In this document: one piece after another, positions 13,171-25,100 of the stretch | How positions within the stretch are numbered: position 1 is the first letter of the stretch | How the letters are laid out: the number at the start of each line of letters is the position of its first letter | NCBI GenBank assembly: GCA_028641055.1 | Contig: CM054060.1 | Span: 59,185,852-59,249,851, forward strand | DNA from: Alopecurus myosuroides | Lineage: Eukaryota > Streptophyta > Magnoliopsida > Poales > Poaceae | Direction of reading: 5' to 3' | Length of the DNA: 64,000 nucleotides | The notes under the pieces: model-generated | The model's database searches: none | What the model saw: the letters and a program-made list of their open reading frames with translations, nothing else | Told to the model about the DNA's origin: nothing | Made by a program: the position numbers and the translations under genes

Positions 13171-13640
13171 ACAAAGAGAGGCGACCATCGACGCCAATGC
13201 CGCCTGACAAGGTTGGAAGGCGGAGGCACCTCACACTAGCACCTGGCAGGCTCCCAGCGGCGAGGTGCTGCTTCTCACCGGCCTCATCCTAGTCCTTTTC
13301 ACCGGCGTCTGGATCCATATTCAGTCCGCTGCGGGAGGAGGAGGATGACCTGGAGGAAGAGGTGCATTCGGAGGTGTCGAATGCGAAGGAAATGGCTGCA
13401 CGGTTGGCAGAGGAGGTGTTGTCTGAATCTCGTGAGGTTTCGCCGGTGGAGGTACCACGGCAGGCCATGACGGACGAGGAGCCAACTGGCTCTGGTGGCC
13501 TTTCTCATCCTAGGCCGACAGAGGATCTGTCCCTGTTGTCAGGGTCTCCGAGCTTGAAGACGGGCAGGAAGAGTGCTGCTGCATCTCAAGGTCAAGCTCA
13601 GTGTGAGTTTCATGTTACTATACATAAAGACTCCATGTAA
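13171..13640 (+). other. GC-rich island with weak coding character, unidentified
   Basis: This island is flanked by AT-rich DNA. A 92-codon frame at 13362-13640 starts MHSEVSNAKEMAARLAEEV and is rich in Glu, Ser and Pro. It ends soon after the GC-rich stretch stops. I recognise no domain. It could be a fragment of a gene or of a transposon ORF; support for a real protein is weak. Confidence 0.25.
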
Positions 13641-14480
13641 CTGATCTTAGTGTCATGTACGGACTCCTCCAACGGATATATTTCCCAATGGATACTTGTG
13701 TCCAACGGATATATTGTCTAGTGGTCAGTTGCAGACAAAGAACTAGCTGTTGTATGATAACGTTCACAACAACCTTTCCAACGGCTAGCACTCCACAAAA
13801 CTCTTTTAAACATAGCTTCTAGATCAAACCTTAGTAACAATTCTTTTTTGCATAAGTTAGCTCATGTTTCTCATACTAGTTTGTATCATTATCCATAGTA
13901 ATTTGAAAGAATAGTTTAGTGTATGATTCCTTATCATTATATTATTGAAGTTTGTGTTATCTATTACTTTATATGTTGGTTGCTTACTATTGGAATTAAA
14001 TATTATTATTTGAGTAGCAATGATCATACTAAACTTTTATCTATCAATAATAAACTCCAAAGCCTATCTTGACGAACATCAATTATGCTTGGTGATGTTG
14101 GTATGTTGCAAACGTATCGACGAACTTTGTAGCTTATAATGTTTTTTTTAAATATTTAGTTGATTTATTTGAACTAACATATTAATAGTTGCAAGTGTTC
14201 ACAAGTTCTGGTTTTTCACTTTGATATATACGAACTAATTGGAATAAGAAGTTGCAAAAAAAAAAAAAAACACGCAAAATGAGCTTTCATGAAGGTTTTC
14301 ATAAAATTTGTTCCCTCACCCACACCCGACGGATTTTAGACATCATCAGTTAAGGACGAAATCAACGTCAAATGGAAAAACAATTAACTAGAAAGTTGTA
14401 AAAAGCACTATAGGCGTGAAAATTTTGCAAGTTGAAACTCAGAACTGTTTAGAGTTATGAAAATGACAAAAGAAACGATG
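13641..14480. other. unassigned AT-rich DNA
   Basis: No gene found. A 14-A homopolymer near 14257-14270 could mark an old retroposon tail, but I see no matching body. The right edge is the LINE target site. Confidence 0.45.
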
Positions 14481-14495
14481 AATAATGAATACTAT
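14481..14495 (+). repeat. left target-site duplication of LINE
   Basis: AATAATGAATACTAT here is repeated exactly at 19535-19549, directly after the LINE poly(A). The 15-bp perfect match fixes the insertion boundaries. Confidence 0.93.
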
Positions 14496-15591
14496 CCCCG
14501 CCGAGCTCGAGGTGAAGAACGCGGATGGGCTTGCCACGCTCGTTGAAGTCCGGCGCGTCCGTCACTGGCCGCTGTTCGGCGCGGTGCCCCCCCCACCTCC
14601 GTTCGGGCCTGGCGGCGGCGGTCACGGTGGCCCAGGCGGCCCCGGTGGTGGCGGCCCAGGTGGTGGCCCGCACGGCGGCGGCGGCCCCTCCGGTGGCGGC
14701 CCAAGTGGTGCTCCTTTCGCAGGCGGTGACGATCCCGGCCCCTCTCGCCATCCGTCCTTGGTCCGTCGTCTCTCCCGCGAGTTTCGCTCCCTGCCGTTCG
14801 AGCTCCCTGCCGCCGGCGTGCCCGATGCCGCCCCCGCGGCCGTCGAGGGCTCCGTGTTTGCTCTGGAGGTGTGCCCCGCCGCAACCGCGCCCGGCGCGGT
14901 CCCGCGCGCCTTCGCCGCTGTCACTCGAGGGGGCGTGCCGTGCCCCACTCTCACGCAGGTCGCCGCGTGCCCCCTCTTCTTCCACGTCCTCCTGCGCGGC
15001 GACGAGGGCGAGGTTGGCTACTTCAGGGTGCCGTGCTCCTTGGCTGGCGCCGGCGAGCCCGGTCCGCGCGGCCTGCCGCACATCAACCTCGACACCGGCT
15101 CGGTTGGGGTGATCAAGGACGTCGAGGTGGTGCGTGGCGTCGCCGCGTCCGTGTCCGCGCGCGTCCTTGCCGCAGCCGTCGAGTGCGATGATCCCCTCGC
15201 CTTTCTCCCCGTCGGTTGCGACTCGGCGCCGGTGGTGTCGCCTCCATCTGCCCCAGCTGGACGCGCGGCGACGCCGGTGGTGCCCGCGCCCGCCCCGACC
15301 CCGCCGCCAACCTCCCGCCCCCAGAAGCGTGGCCGCGGTCGCGCCGCTGACCTGCCGCCCCGCACCAGCGCCCGGCTCAGGAGCAAGGCCGGTGACTTGT
15401 TCGAGAGTGCTCTCGACCGCGCCGTGCGTCTCCGTGCCGAGAAGGCCGGCGACGTGCCGCTCCGGTCCCCCGTCGTTCCCCCGCCGTTTGGCCGTGACGA
15501 TCTTCTCGCCATGGCTAACGCGTGCCAGCTTCCTCCCGATGATATCCGCCGGCTGATGGCGGAGTCTCCGGCGCCGGCTGGTGCCCCATGA
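14485..15591 (+). pseudogene. LINE ORF1, 5'-truncated, ATG supplied by target site
   Basis: The open frame encodes 368 residues. The ATG at 14485 lies in the target-site duplication, so the first three or four residues are host-derived and true LINE sequence begins at 14496. The DUF4283-like N-terminus and CCHC knuckle usual in plant LINE ORF1 are missing. What remains is a Gly/Pro-rich low-complexity segment (residues about 35-80), then Ala/Pro/Val-rich sequence, then a basic C-terminal part (PKRGRGRAADLPPRTSARLR). ORF1 normally binds RNA and accompanies ORF2 in the RNP; this remnant would lack the RNA-binding regions. It stops about 215 bp before ORF2. Two other frames are also open because of the high GC content. 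Confidence 0.7.
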
Positions 15592-18500
15592 AGACACGAC
15601 GTTCGTGGTGTTCGTGCGAGGCGAGCCGTGGCAATTTTCCCAGTGCGCATGCCCGCGGCGTTGCCCTCGCCTCCCCCCTACTAGCCCTACTGTCGTCCTA
15701 GTTGTGTTAGCTGCTGCAGCTTTGTGTCTATGTATATTAGGTGTGCGTTTCCGTCCGAGCTGCGCCTCGTATGTGCTCGTCTCCCCCCGGTGCATCTTGT
15801 GTGTACCATGGCTGTAAGACTCAGGCAGTTGCTCACCTCCTCGTGGAATACGCGGGGCCTGAACGACCCGGATAAGTGCACGGACGTGAAGATGAACTTG
15901 GCGGCGCAGCCCCTACATATCATTTGCCTCCAGGAGACCAAATTGAGCGCGGTCAGCCGCTCTAAGGCCGCGTCCTTTCTCCCCCCGGATTCTCGACCTT
16001 CTCGTCGCGGCCGTCGATCGGGGCGTCCGGAGGGATATTCACCGCCTGGGATGCCCGCGTTGTCCTCCTCGTCTCCGAATCCCCGCGAGAGTTCTCCCTC
16101 ACCACCCACTTCCAGCTCGCCTCGGACGGGACGCAGTTCGCCGTGTCGAACGTGTACGCCCCGTGTGACCGCGCGCGGCGGGCCACCTTCTTTGAGGAGC
16201 TGCGATCCCTCGCCCGCTCCATCGACTGTCCGTGGCTCGTGATCGGTGACTTCAACATTGCGAGTTGTCCCGAGGACCGCAATAACGACGCCTTCGACGC
16301 CGGGGTCGCGTTCGACTTCAACAGCCTTGTCGATGATCTGGAGCTCCAGGACCTCCCCCTGCTCGACCGGCGCTTCACGTGGACCAACGGGCGTGCCTCC
16401 CCTACCCTGGTTCGCCTGGACCGTGCTCTCATCAACCTGGCTTGGGGGGAGCGGCTATTCAACACCACGCTAACCTCCCTGCTGCGCACCACTTCCGACC
16501 ACGTGCCGTTATTGGTCAGCGCGTCCTCGAGCGCGCCTTCCACCCATGTCTTCAGGTTCGAACGCTCTTGGGCCTCGCTGCCCGAGTATCGGGCGTTGAT
16601 CGCCTCGCTTTGGGCCCGACATCAGAATCGCGCGGGCTCTTGCGTGGCCGGGCGTCTGACCAATCTGCTTAAGTGGGCTCGGGCCGTCTCTAAAAAGTGG
16701 GCTCGGGGCCGCCGCCGACCAGCTGAGGTGATCTCGAACTGCAGACGGGTTATCGGTATTTTGGATGGGGTCGAGGAGTCGCGCGCGTTGTATGCCCCGG
16801 AGAGCCTCCTCCGGGATCTCGTTCGATCCCACCTGGCCGGAGAGTATCGGCGCCTGCACCTTTACTGGCGGCAGCGGTTCACCTTCCGCCTATGCCGTTT
16901 GGGGGAGGACAACACTCGGTTCTTCCATGCTTGCGCGTCCGCGCGTCTTCGCGGCAACCAAATACGTGTCCTTCATGACGACGGGCGGGTCCTTGTCAAT
17001 CATTCCGATAAGGCCGCGGTGCTGCACCGCTTCTATTCCCGCCTCCTTGGGGACTCCCAGCCGTCCGTTTGGGACTTCGACCCCCGTCGGGTGCTTTCGC
17101 GTGCGGCGGGGCTTCACTCCCTTGAGGCCCCCTTCTCCGAGCAGGAGGCTCGGGAAGCCCTTTGGGCCATGCGCATGGACAACAGCCCGGGGCCTGACGG
17201 CTTTGGCCCCGCGTTCTTTCGTGCCTTTTGGTCTCTTGTCAGCCCCGACGTCCTGGACTTCCTTTCCGCCTTCCATTCCGGGACCGCGCGGCTCGATGGG
17301 ATCAACCGCGCCTTCATCGCTCTGCTGCCTAAAAAGCCGGATGTGGTCACTGCTGACGGGTTCCGTCCCATCTCCCTTCAAAATTGCGTCATGAAGCTCG
17401 TCACGCGTATCCTTACCACGCGGCTCCAATCCTTCATTGAGCGCTTGGTCTCCTTCGAGCAATCCGGCTTCGTCAAGGGACGGGTCCTCACCGACAATTT
17501 CCTCTACGCCATCGATATTGTCCAGAGCTGTCATGTCCGCAATGTGGGCGCCGTGGTCCTCAAACTTGATTTCCGGAAAGCCTTTGACTCTGTCAGCTGG
17601 GATGCGCTTGACCGGATCCTGCTCGCTCGCGGGTTCGGCGCCACCTTCCGCGGGTGGGTGTCGTCCATTCTCTCCTCTGGCAAAACGGCGGTCTTGCTAA
17701 ATGGAGTGCCCGGGCGCTGGATCACTTGCAGGAGCGGCCTGAGGCAGGGTGACCCCCTCTCTCCCTACCTCTTCCTGATCGTTGCTGAGCTACTTCGGGC
17801 CTTGCTCGTTGAGGATGTTGGGGACGACCGGCTTTGTCACCCGCTCGCCGACGACCTTCCCGTGCCCGTCATCCAATACGCCGACGACACCCTCATCGTA
17901 CTCCGAGCTGACCCCGCGCAGGTTCTGCGGTTGCGGGGCGTCCTGGAGTCCTTCTCCCGGGCGACCGGGTTGCACATTAACTTCCACAAAAGCACGTTCG
18001 TCCCGGTGCGCCTGTCGGCTGGTCGTGCCTCGCTCCTAGCCGGGCTCCTTGGCTGCCCTGTCTCGTCGTTCCCGCAGACATATCTGGGCCTCCCCCTGTC
18101 CGATCAGAAGCTCCCTGCCTCGGCCCTGGAGTTTCTCGCCGCCAAGATCGCCGGCAGGATCCCGGGATGGCGCACCTCCCTTGTCCCCATTGGTGGTCGC
18201 CTTACTCTTGCCACTGCCGTTCTCTCGGCCCTACCCATCCTTGCCATGTCGGTCCTTCCCCTGCCGAAGGGTGTTATCGCAAAGATGGATAGGCCAAGAC
18301 GAGCCATGTTGTGGAAGGCTGCTGCGGTCTGCTCCGGGGGTGATTGCCAGGTCGCCTGGGACCTGGTTTGTCGGCTTCGGTCGGAGGGGGGGTTGGGCAT
18401 CGTGGACCTTGAACTTCAGAACACGTGTCTGCTCCTCAAGAACATTCACGGGCTCCTCTCCGGGAAGGACACCCCCTGGACTCGATGGGTTCGGCGGAGT

Positions 18501-19534
18501 TACCTCTGTGCGCATCCACAGCCGTCCACTCCCTCGTGGCGTCACTTCGAGGCCCTGCTTCCTCTATATCGCTCCATCACACGAGTTGAGCCCGGCGACG
18601 GCGCCACGACATCGTTGTGGCATGACGCTTGGACGCCGCTGGGCCCTCTCGCAGTTGCTCTCCCCGCTGCGTTCTCGCATTGCACCGCCTCTAGCGTGAC
18701 GCTCGCTGGCGCCTCGGCCGGAGGAGACACGCACATGGGCCTCCGCGCCCGCCTTTCCCCCCAGGCCGATGTTGAGATGACTTTCCTTCGTGCCCGGATA
18801 CAGGCAACCCGTCTTGTGGACGTTCCGGATCGTCGAGTTGTCTCCCTTGGGAGCTCGCGGGATTTCCGGACTGGCGAGATCTACCGGGCTCTCCGGTCTT
18901 CCGGCGTCGGCGTCCCATTGCAGGAACTTAACTGGGACAACTTCGCGCCCCCGAAGGTGCGCGTCTTCTTTTGGATCCTCCGCTTGGGCCGAACTAGGAC
19001 GCGCGCCCATCTCTTTCGCCTCGGCTGCCTCTCCTCGCCACACTGCCCCTTCTGCCCCGGACGCGTGGAGGATCGGGATCACTTGTTTGTCCGTTGCCCC
19101 CGGCTGGCCGAGGTCTGGTTGCGACTCGCCCCAGGTATTCGCCTCAGCCCGGAGGCCGGGCTGGAGGACCTAGTGTGCGAACTCACGGACTGCCTTCCCC
19201 CTTCCATCCCCGCTCTCTTCGTACGGTCATACTCTCCGTCGTTTGGTCAGTCTGGAAGTCGCGAAACCGCATGGTGTTTGACTCCCACCGGCTTTCCGGC
19301 GCAGGTATTGCCGCCCTGGTCTCAGACCACTTGAGGCTTTGGATGGTTCGTGCTCCCCGTAGGATCGACCTCTCCGGCCTCCGTGTCTGGTGCGAGTCCC
19401 TCTTGTAAAATCCTTTTTGTAAAAATCCCCTGTAATGTGCTTCCCCCCCCCCTTCTCGGGGGCCATTAATAAAAAATGTTCAGGTGGGCCTTTTCTGGCC
19501 CCCCGTTGCGCTCTCAAAAAAAAAAAAAAATAAT
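14496..19534 (+). mobile_element. LINE (L1-like non-LTR retrotransposon), 5'-truncated
   Basis: The 5-kb insertion carries ORF1 remnant, ORF2 with endonuclease and RT, a short 3' UTR (about 19409-19515), and a poly(A) tail (about 19516-19530, then TAA repeats). It is flanked by a perfect 15-bp TSD. The start in the middle of ORF1 indicates 5' truncation during target-primed reverse transcription. The body is far more GC-rich than its flanks. Confidence 0.94.
15808..19408 (+). pseudogene. LINE ORF2: endonuclease, reverse transcriptase, zf-RVT; two frameshifts
   Basis: ORF2 starts at ATG 15808. Endonuclease motifs in order: SSWNTRGLN, CLQETKL, YAPCDRARR, GDFNIAS and SDHVPLL. A frameshift in a run of six C at 15981-15986 splits the endonuclease after KAASFLPP; the downstream frame then runs open to 19334. 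RT motifs: FRPISLQN, SGFVKGR, LKLDFRKAFDSV, GLRQGDPLSPYLF and the catalytic YADD in IQYADDTLIV (about 17874). The C-terminal zf-RVT region has PPKVRVFFW, CPFC and HLFVRCP. A second frameshift near 19215-19230 moves the tail to the frame ending at 19408 (SVVWSVWKSRNRMVF). There is no RNase H domain. Apart from the two frameshifts the RT is uninterrupted, suggesting a fairly young copy. Confidence 0.93.
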
Positions 19535-19549
19535 AATAATGAATACTAT
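19535..19549 (+). repeat. right target-site duplication of LINE
   Basis: Exact 15-bp copy of 14481-14495, immediately after the LINE tail. Confidence 0.93.
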
Positions 19550-21602
19550 TACTTCACCGGTTCACCCCGATAGGAAATTAGGAACTGCTGGTGGCCGGCG
19601 GGATTAGCACAGTCGGCCGCTCGGGCCACCGCCGCGCGCCGTGCCGTCGCCGGGAGGAGCAGCTGGTGGAGCTCCGCCCGTCCTGCACGTCTCCGATGCG
19701 CTGTGCTGGACTGCCTATCCTCTTCCGCTTATTCATCGTCACGGGGGACGTCGGCCAGCAGTGCAACAGCCTGCCCTCATCCGCTTCTTCTTCTAGGGGT
19801 ACCTACAGGTTCTTCCTCCTCCTCCTCCTCCTCTCTCTCTGTCTCTCTCACTCCACCTTCCCCATCCTCTGCAATATCCAGAACCACCAGATCCATCGTC
19901 CAGAAGTAAGGCATGAAGTGACCGGGTATGGATACATCCAGATTCGAAGGAACACTTCGTGTTCTGTTCATGGAAACAACACTTCGTTGTGCGGGATGCT
20001 TGCATATTTTCCTTGGAATTAATCCAGATCCAAGAGGAGCATTTTATTTCTGTTGGAATTTTTGGTCCTGAGAAGGAGATTTTTTTGATTTCAGGCTTCG
20101 GTGGTGGCTCGCCAGGTAACAGCCAGGAGCAACGACACCGGTGTGCGGTGTGGGCTGGTGGCAGCGAGGTTCAGAGGAGGGCACCATCGCCATCGCCATC
20201 GCCTGGCAGAAGGAGCACCGTCACCTCGCAAGGTCGTCCTAGCGTCGACAATTTGCATGTCGTGGGTGGCGAGAATTTTATGTATGTTCCAGGACTATGC
20301 TTCACATTGCTGATTAAGATTCATGAGTCAATAGATTCTTCTTGCAGAATTATGCCTGAGTGTTCAATTGATCACTTACATATGTTTGATTGTTAAGTAA
20401 GAAAACATTATGGTTATGCCCTTGCATCCAAATATTCATATCAGAAAATGATGCCTAAAATTTGCCATTGTTCATGGTCTACTGAAGCTAGATTTTTTAG
20501 CTGTGCAATGACCTTTCTAATTACATCTCACAATTCAACTGTGCGTTCTTGGCTTAGATAGTGTTAGAAATTATTTAGCCAGCTCTAGATTTTAGCATGT
20601 CCCATCATTCTGAATTATTTACTGCCATTTTTGGGCACATGTGTTTACAGAAGAGGAGCAACTGATTTTGTGTACCAAGATAAATACTAACTCATACTCA
20701 TGACAACTTTATATGGATGTGTGTAGTACTTAGAAGCATGGATCAAATTCTTGTGCTTATGTGTGCAATTTGGTAGGGAAGCCAAAAGAACTTTAGCTGG
20801 CTTCGCTAAAATACACTATAAGCTACAGTGCATTTGAGTTGTTGGGGATACTTTTGTGTAAAAAAATTACTTGGAAGCTATATCCTCTAATATTACATTG
20901 GTTTTATGCATTGCGGATAAGCTATATCCTCTATATCCTCTTTTCTTTTACACTGCAAATTTTACATCTGATTTCATTACAATACGATAAGAATGCACGT
21001 TCATGAACATCATCTGGCGTGTCTGGATATGACCACGTCTTAGGCAAGAGTTTAGTGGTCAGGATGTTCATGCTTTGTTGTCTTTTGATTATGTGCTTTG
21101 CTTGCGTAATGATGAGTTTCAAATCTGAAGGGGATTAAAACTACAGATGGATAGCTCAATATGCAAATCCCCATCCAGTTTGAAGTAATATATAGGATCT
21201 CATGTTTTAAGAAGATCTTGCTTTGGCATGCTACAGCATCTTCATTTATTCATGATGTTCTTGAGTTGTAGTTTTAGAAAATAGTTGGTTTCTCGTATTT
21301 TTGATCATGTGGTTTCTTGACCATATGTAACATTGCATCAAATTTCTAGAAATCTATAATTCTTTCTAGCTTAGAATATATCAAGATCATGTACCTATTG
21401 CCATGGGTTTGCTCTCATAGATTCTTCTGTCGGTGCTTTATCAAACTCTCCCAATTTTCCTGGAGAGGTTGCATAATTTTACCTCTATCAGCTGCACGTC
21501 TCTATTTTACATTTGCATATGCTTTCTCCAAACCGCTAGGAAAAGTGTGCAAAACTGGATGACTTGACCTATGTGACTGAGAAACGAAATAATTGAGTCT
21601 TG
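19550..21602. other. low-copy-looking region with exon-like GC islands, no gene called
   Basis: GC-rich islands at about 19585-19800 and 20095-20270 sit in AT-rich DNA. The second begins after TTTTTTTGATTTCAG, a good 3' splice site. A pyrimidine-rich CTC/CT run lies at about 19814-19850. No frame longer than about 145 codons exists and none has a recognisable domain. It may be the first exons or 5' UTR of a plus-strand gene or non-coding transcript. Confidence 0.3.
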
Positions 21603-21858
21603 GATTCAGGAGATCCAAAATGTTTTATCTTGCGTCATAAGAGTAAAATTTATACTCCCTCTGTTTCAATATATAAGACGTTTTAGCTTCATCACATGGT
21701 GACTAGGTGTGGCTTCAAATAAATGAACATATATACTAATACATGTTTACATACATGTAGATATATATGAATGTGGCCAAATGCTAAAACATCTTATATT
21801 ATGGAACGGAGGGAGTAGTTTCCAATAACTAAGAGTATGAGATTCAGGAGATCCAAAA
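21603..21858 (+). repeat. 18-bp direct repeats flanking a MITE
   Basis: GATTCAGGAGATCCAAAA occurs at 21603-21620 and exactly at 21841-21858, about 34 bp left and 25 bp right of the Stowaway MITE. It is not the TA duplication of the MITE itself. Confidence 0.8.
21655..21815. mobile_element. Stowaway (Tc1/Mariner) MITE
   Basis: The 161-bp element starts CTCCCTCTG and ends CGGAGGGAG, the Stowaway terminal signature, with TA on both sides (21653-21654 and 21816-21817). Both arms continue the inversion: ATATAAGACGTTTTAGC on the left and GCTAAAACATCTTATAT on the right. It has no coding capacity and would depend on a Mariner transposase elsewhere. Confidence 0.95.
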
Positions 21859-23963
21859 ACTTTTTTAGATTACCATGGCTACTGTAACCAGTCATAAGAT
21901 ACACGTGCTCAATGAATCTTTTTGTTTTTGTTTCTTAAACACATAAAATGGTCGATCTCCATATATATAATTTTTCTGGCGGATCCTTGCTGCATAATAC
22001 TGGTAACCTATACAATTTGTATGAACTGATCAAAGGATGCATAATCATCTTCCATATCTTGGAAACTAGCTTGATTAGTTAATTACTATATCTCCGTGAA
22101 CTATATGTTAGTATGCCCTGAAATAATAGTAAAATCCACTCTCATTTATGGCTTTGTTGTTATTTTGTAGTTGACTCTTGGTATACAAAATGACAACATT
22201 CGTCTAGCTCAAAAGCAGAAATCATGTGCTTGCTTTTTCCCACACCCCTGTTTGACCCACACAGTTGCTGATAGTATGCATAACCATGGCATGTATCTTT
22301 TTCATTTTAAGTATATCCAGGCATTTTCGGACATTCAGATTAAGTGTCCCTATATTCCTGTTATTAAGAACAGAGCTCTACAGTTTCCTTTTGTTGCATT
22401 GCTAATTTCTTGGTTGTCATTTCATTGGATGCCTAATGTCTCGATTATATTTTGTCGGCATTTTTTTTTTCGCTGCTTTACTATATTGTTTTTTTCCTAA
22501 AATTCGAAATGTATCTTTTAACTAAAATCCCCTTTCGATTTGGAGCATTGTGTACTAGAAAGACGGTCCCAGTATAGTTTATTTTTCTATTTCATATAGG
22601 AAATTTAATCTGGTGGATTTATGTAATATTTGTTTCTTGACTTGACTTGGCATTGTTGTATTTGGAAAATTTCGATCTGGGTTAGATTGTACACTATTTG
22701 GCTGCCGTTATTTTTCTCCTGAAGGTGCAATCAAGATAATCAGTTAGAATGCTGTACTTGAGAAGTCTAAATGAAAACAAAATAAATGGTTTCTGTACCA
22801 CCAATTTACTTTTTTTATATTCATTAATTTATTCATACCAGCATTCTTAATAAGTTCCTTTGTTTCCATGGTTGAATGTATGGACGTTTAAATAGGCAGA
22901 AAATATATAGGTGGAGCTGTAACTAGGTTATTGGGCTCAATTTGTTTTTTAAATTTTCCCTAACAATTGTTTCACGCGGTAAAAAATGAATAGTTCGGAA
23001 GGCTCGGTTTTAAGGTCAGATAAACAATGTAAGATACAGAATGATGGATCATGTATTAACATCAGCCTATCATAAATACAGAAGGATCGTAGTTTTGTAT
23101 TTGATAGCATACTACATGCCTATAATTTTATATTTTCATGTAACCTACATCATACATGAACAGAGTTAGGCATCTGGAATTAAAAGATAATTAGATTGCA
23201 AAATGCCACCTGCCAAGTCTGGTCCTATCGTTCCTATTGGTCTGGTTATAGAATTCCTTATGTCTAATGGTCTTCGATCTGTTTGCATGGAGGAGCAACA
23301 CTTTGTAGTCCTTATCCCCAACCAAATATGTAACCCCAACCAGATATGTAAAAGAATATGTTGATGGTTTTCGAGAATGTCACTTGACATGTCGCAGCTC
23401 CACATAGATAATGCTCTGTTGTGTCAACTTCTGTGTTACTCAGAAACTTTATATATCTGGCTTAATGTTCTAGAGAAAATATGTAGTAGTCTCTCATGGA
23501 TCGTCTCTTATGTGGTGCACCCATCAATATGGAACCTATCAGTCTATGTTCTTCTTGAAGCCTCAATACTTTGTGTTCTCTTTCCCTCTAAAAGAATATG
23601 CTTCTATACTGTCCATCTCTTAATGATGTTCAGCTCTATATATGGTAGTATATCTAGTCTGTATTTTTTCTCTACCTGAGGAAGATATGCTGCATTTTAA
23701 TCTAGACACAAACTGAAACATTAGCTCTGCATTTTTTCTCTAAATGAACGACATTCATACTAATGACAATGCACATCATCTTACCCATTGATTACCAGTG
23801 AGAAAACCGGGTGGCAGGCGGCAAGCCACCAACTGCATTAACGCTCTCAAGATGATCAGATGGACATGTCCAAGTGCTCTTCTTTATCGGAGAAAATATA
23901 TATCCAAGTGCGCCAACGTGGTAAATGACGATCAGGGTTCTGCTTACAGACGGTATGGGTTTC
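21859..23963. other. AT-rich intergenic DNA, no repeat ends recognised
   Basis: No LTR, inverted repeat or LINE-like protein seen. Open frames are all short (the longest about 109 codons at 22171-22500) and look like chance. Confidence 0.45.
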
Positions 23964-24391
23964 AGACTTAACTCTAGATCTCGAATACACTTGCCATGTC
24001 TTAATTCATTTTCTTTTTTCCTTTTTATTAGGAGGAAGTAGGGATTTTAAATTTAATAGGTAAAATCAAGGGTACATAGACCAAAGGTCCAGGGAACCAA
24101 GCATGGCGACCATAAGGCCGAGAAATAGAATTCCTAGCAAATGTGCATCACCGTTTGTATCCCTACTTTTCATGTTGGCAGTTCACCTCTTCAAGAATCA
24201 TTGGGCGCTTATCAATCTTGAACAAGATAGCCCTATAGCTGCATAACCTTCTCTCCATCATATTTATCACCTCCAGGCTCCAGCCAATCAATCTACACAA
24301 TCGTCTTGGATACTCCCAGGTCTTCCGTTGGAGAGAGTGCCTCTGCACATGCCAGACTCTAGATCTCGTAATACACTTGGCCATAGCTTAA
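23964..24391 (+). repeat. pair of about 39-bp direct repeats bounding a 350-bp segment
   Basis: Positions 23964-24003 and 24354-24391 share AGACT, CTCTAGATCTCG, AATACACTT, GCCAT and CTTAA with small gaps. The segment between holds a minus-strand frame of 73 codons (24384-24163) with no domain. It may be a local duplication or the footprint of an insertion. Confidence 0.55.
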
Positions 24392-25100
24392 CTATATTGG
24401 CAGGGTAGAAAACAAGACTGCTGGCTGGCGTTCTAGGACTTACACCTTACATCGCCAAAAATAAAAAAGGCATTCTCTTCGCTTTGCTTCCAATTATGCC
24501 GTTCACTTGAGATCTAGCGGCAATATTGCAATTTTTCATAATTTTATCAGCATATGGTTAATCATAGTCTAGAATAAAATTAAAATTTATCTCTATTACG
24601 AGAAACACTAAAATAATGTGGCATGTGGTTGCCACTATTAGGTAGCTTGAACATATACGTTCATATTACTGCATAATTTGTGCTATTTAGGGAGTACTCC
24701 TGATAGTTTTTCTTGACTAAGACAGAATCATTTTAAGTAAATCCATAATAAAAAAATAAAAATAAAGGCCATACAGAAATTCTCATCGTTTGAAGGAAAA
24801 AAACCATGCACATACAGACAGAAGAAGTATGGCGATTCATGTACACACATGAACATGTAAAATCAAACAAGTAAATAATAATCAAAGTAGCAACACTCAT
24901 CATCGATACATGGAAAAAATTAAGAGCAATGAAATACAAAAAATACAAATACATGGATCTTCACTATCTTGACATCGGGATACAGTGATGTAACATGATG
25001 TCACTACGCCACTTATTTGGTGAATAGCATATTGTGGCAATCCATAAGCTAGCTCCGGCTCGGACATCTCTTCCTTCAGTTGACATATACATGTAACTCA
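24392..25100. other. AT-rich DNA downstream of the proline-rich protein gene
   Basis: This should contain the 3' UTR and polyadenylation site of the minus-strand gene ending at 25101. I see no single convincing poly(A) signal, and no other gene. Confidence 0.45.

Noticed and set aside
13362..13640. 92-codon Glu/Ser-rich frame as a real gene
   Set aside because: No domain, no promoter or terminator, and the frame ends at the edge of a GC island; kept as a low-confidence note.
14455..15795. 446-codon minus-strand frame in the LINE ORF1 region
   Set aside because: It is an open shadow frame caused by high GC content; it crosses the LINE boundary and TSD and has no domain.
19585..20400. Possible first exons of a host gene
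   Set aside because: GC islands and a splice-acceptor-like site are present, but there is no start with protein character or downstream exons; listed only as an unassigned region.
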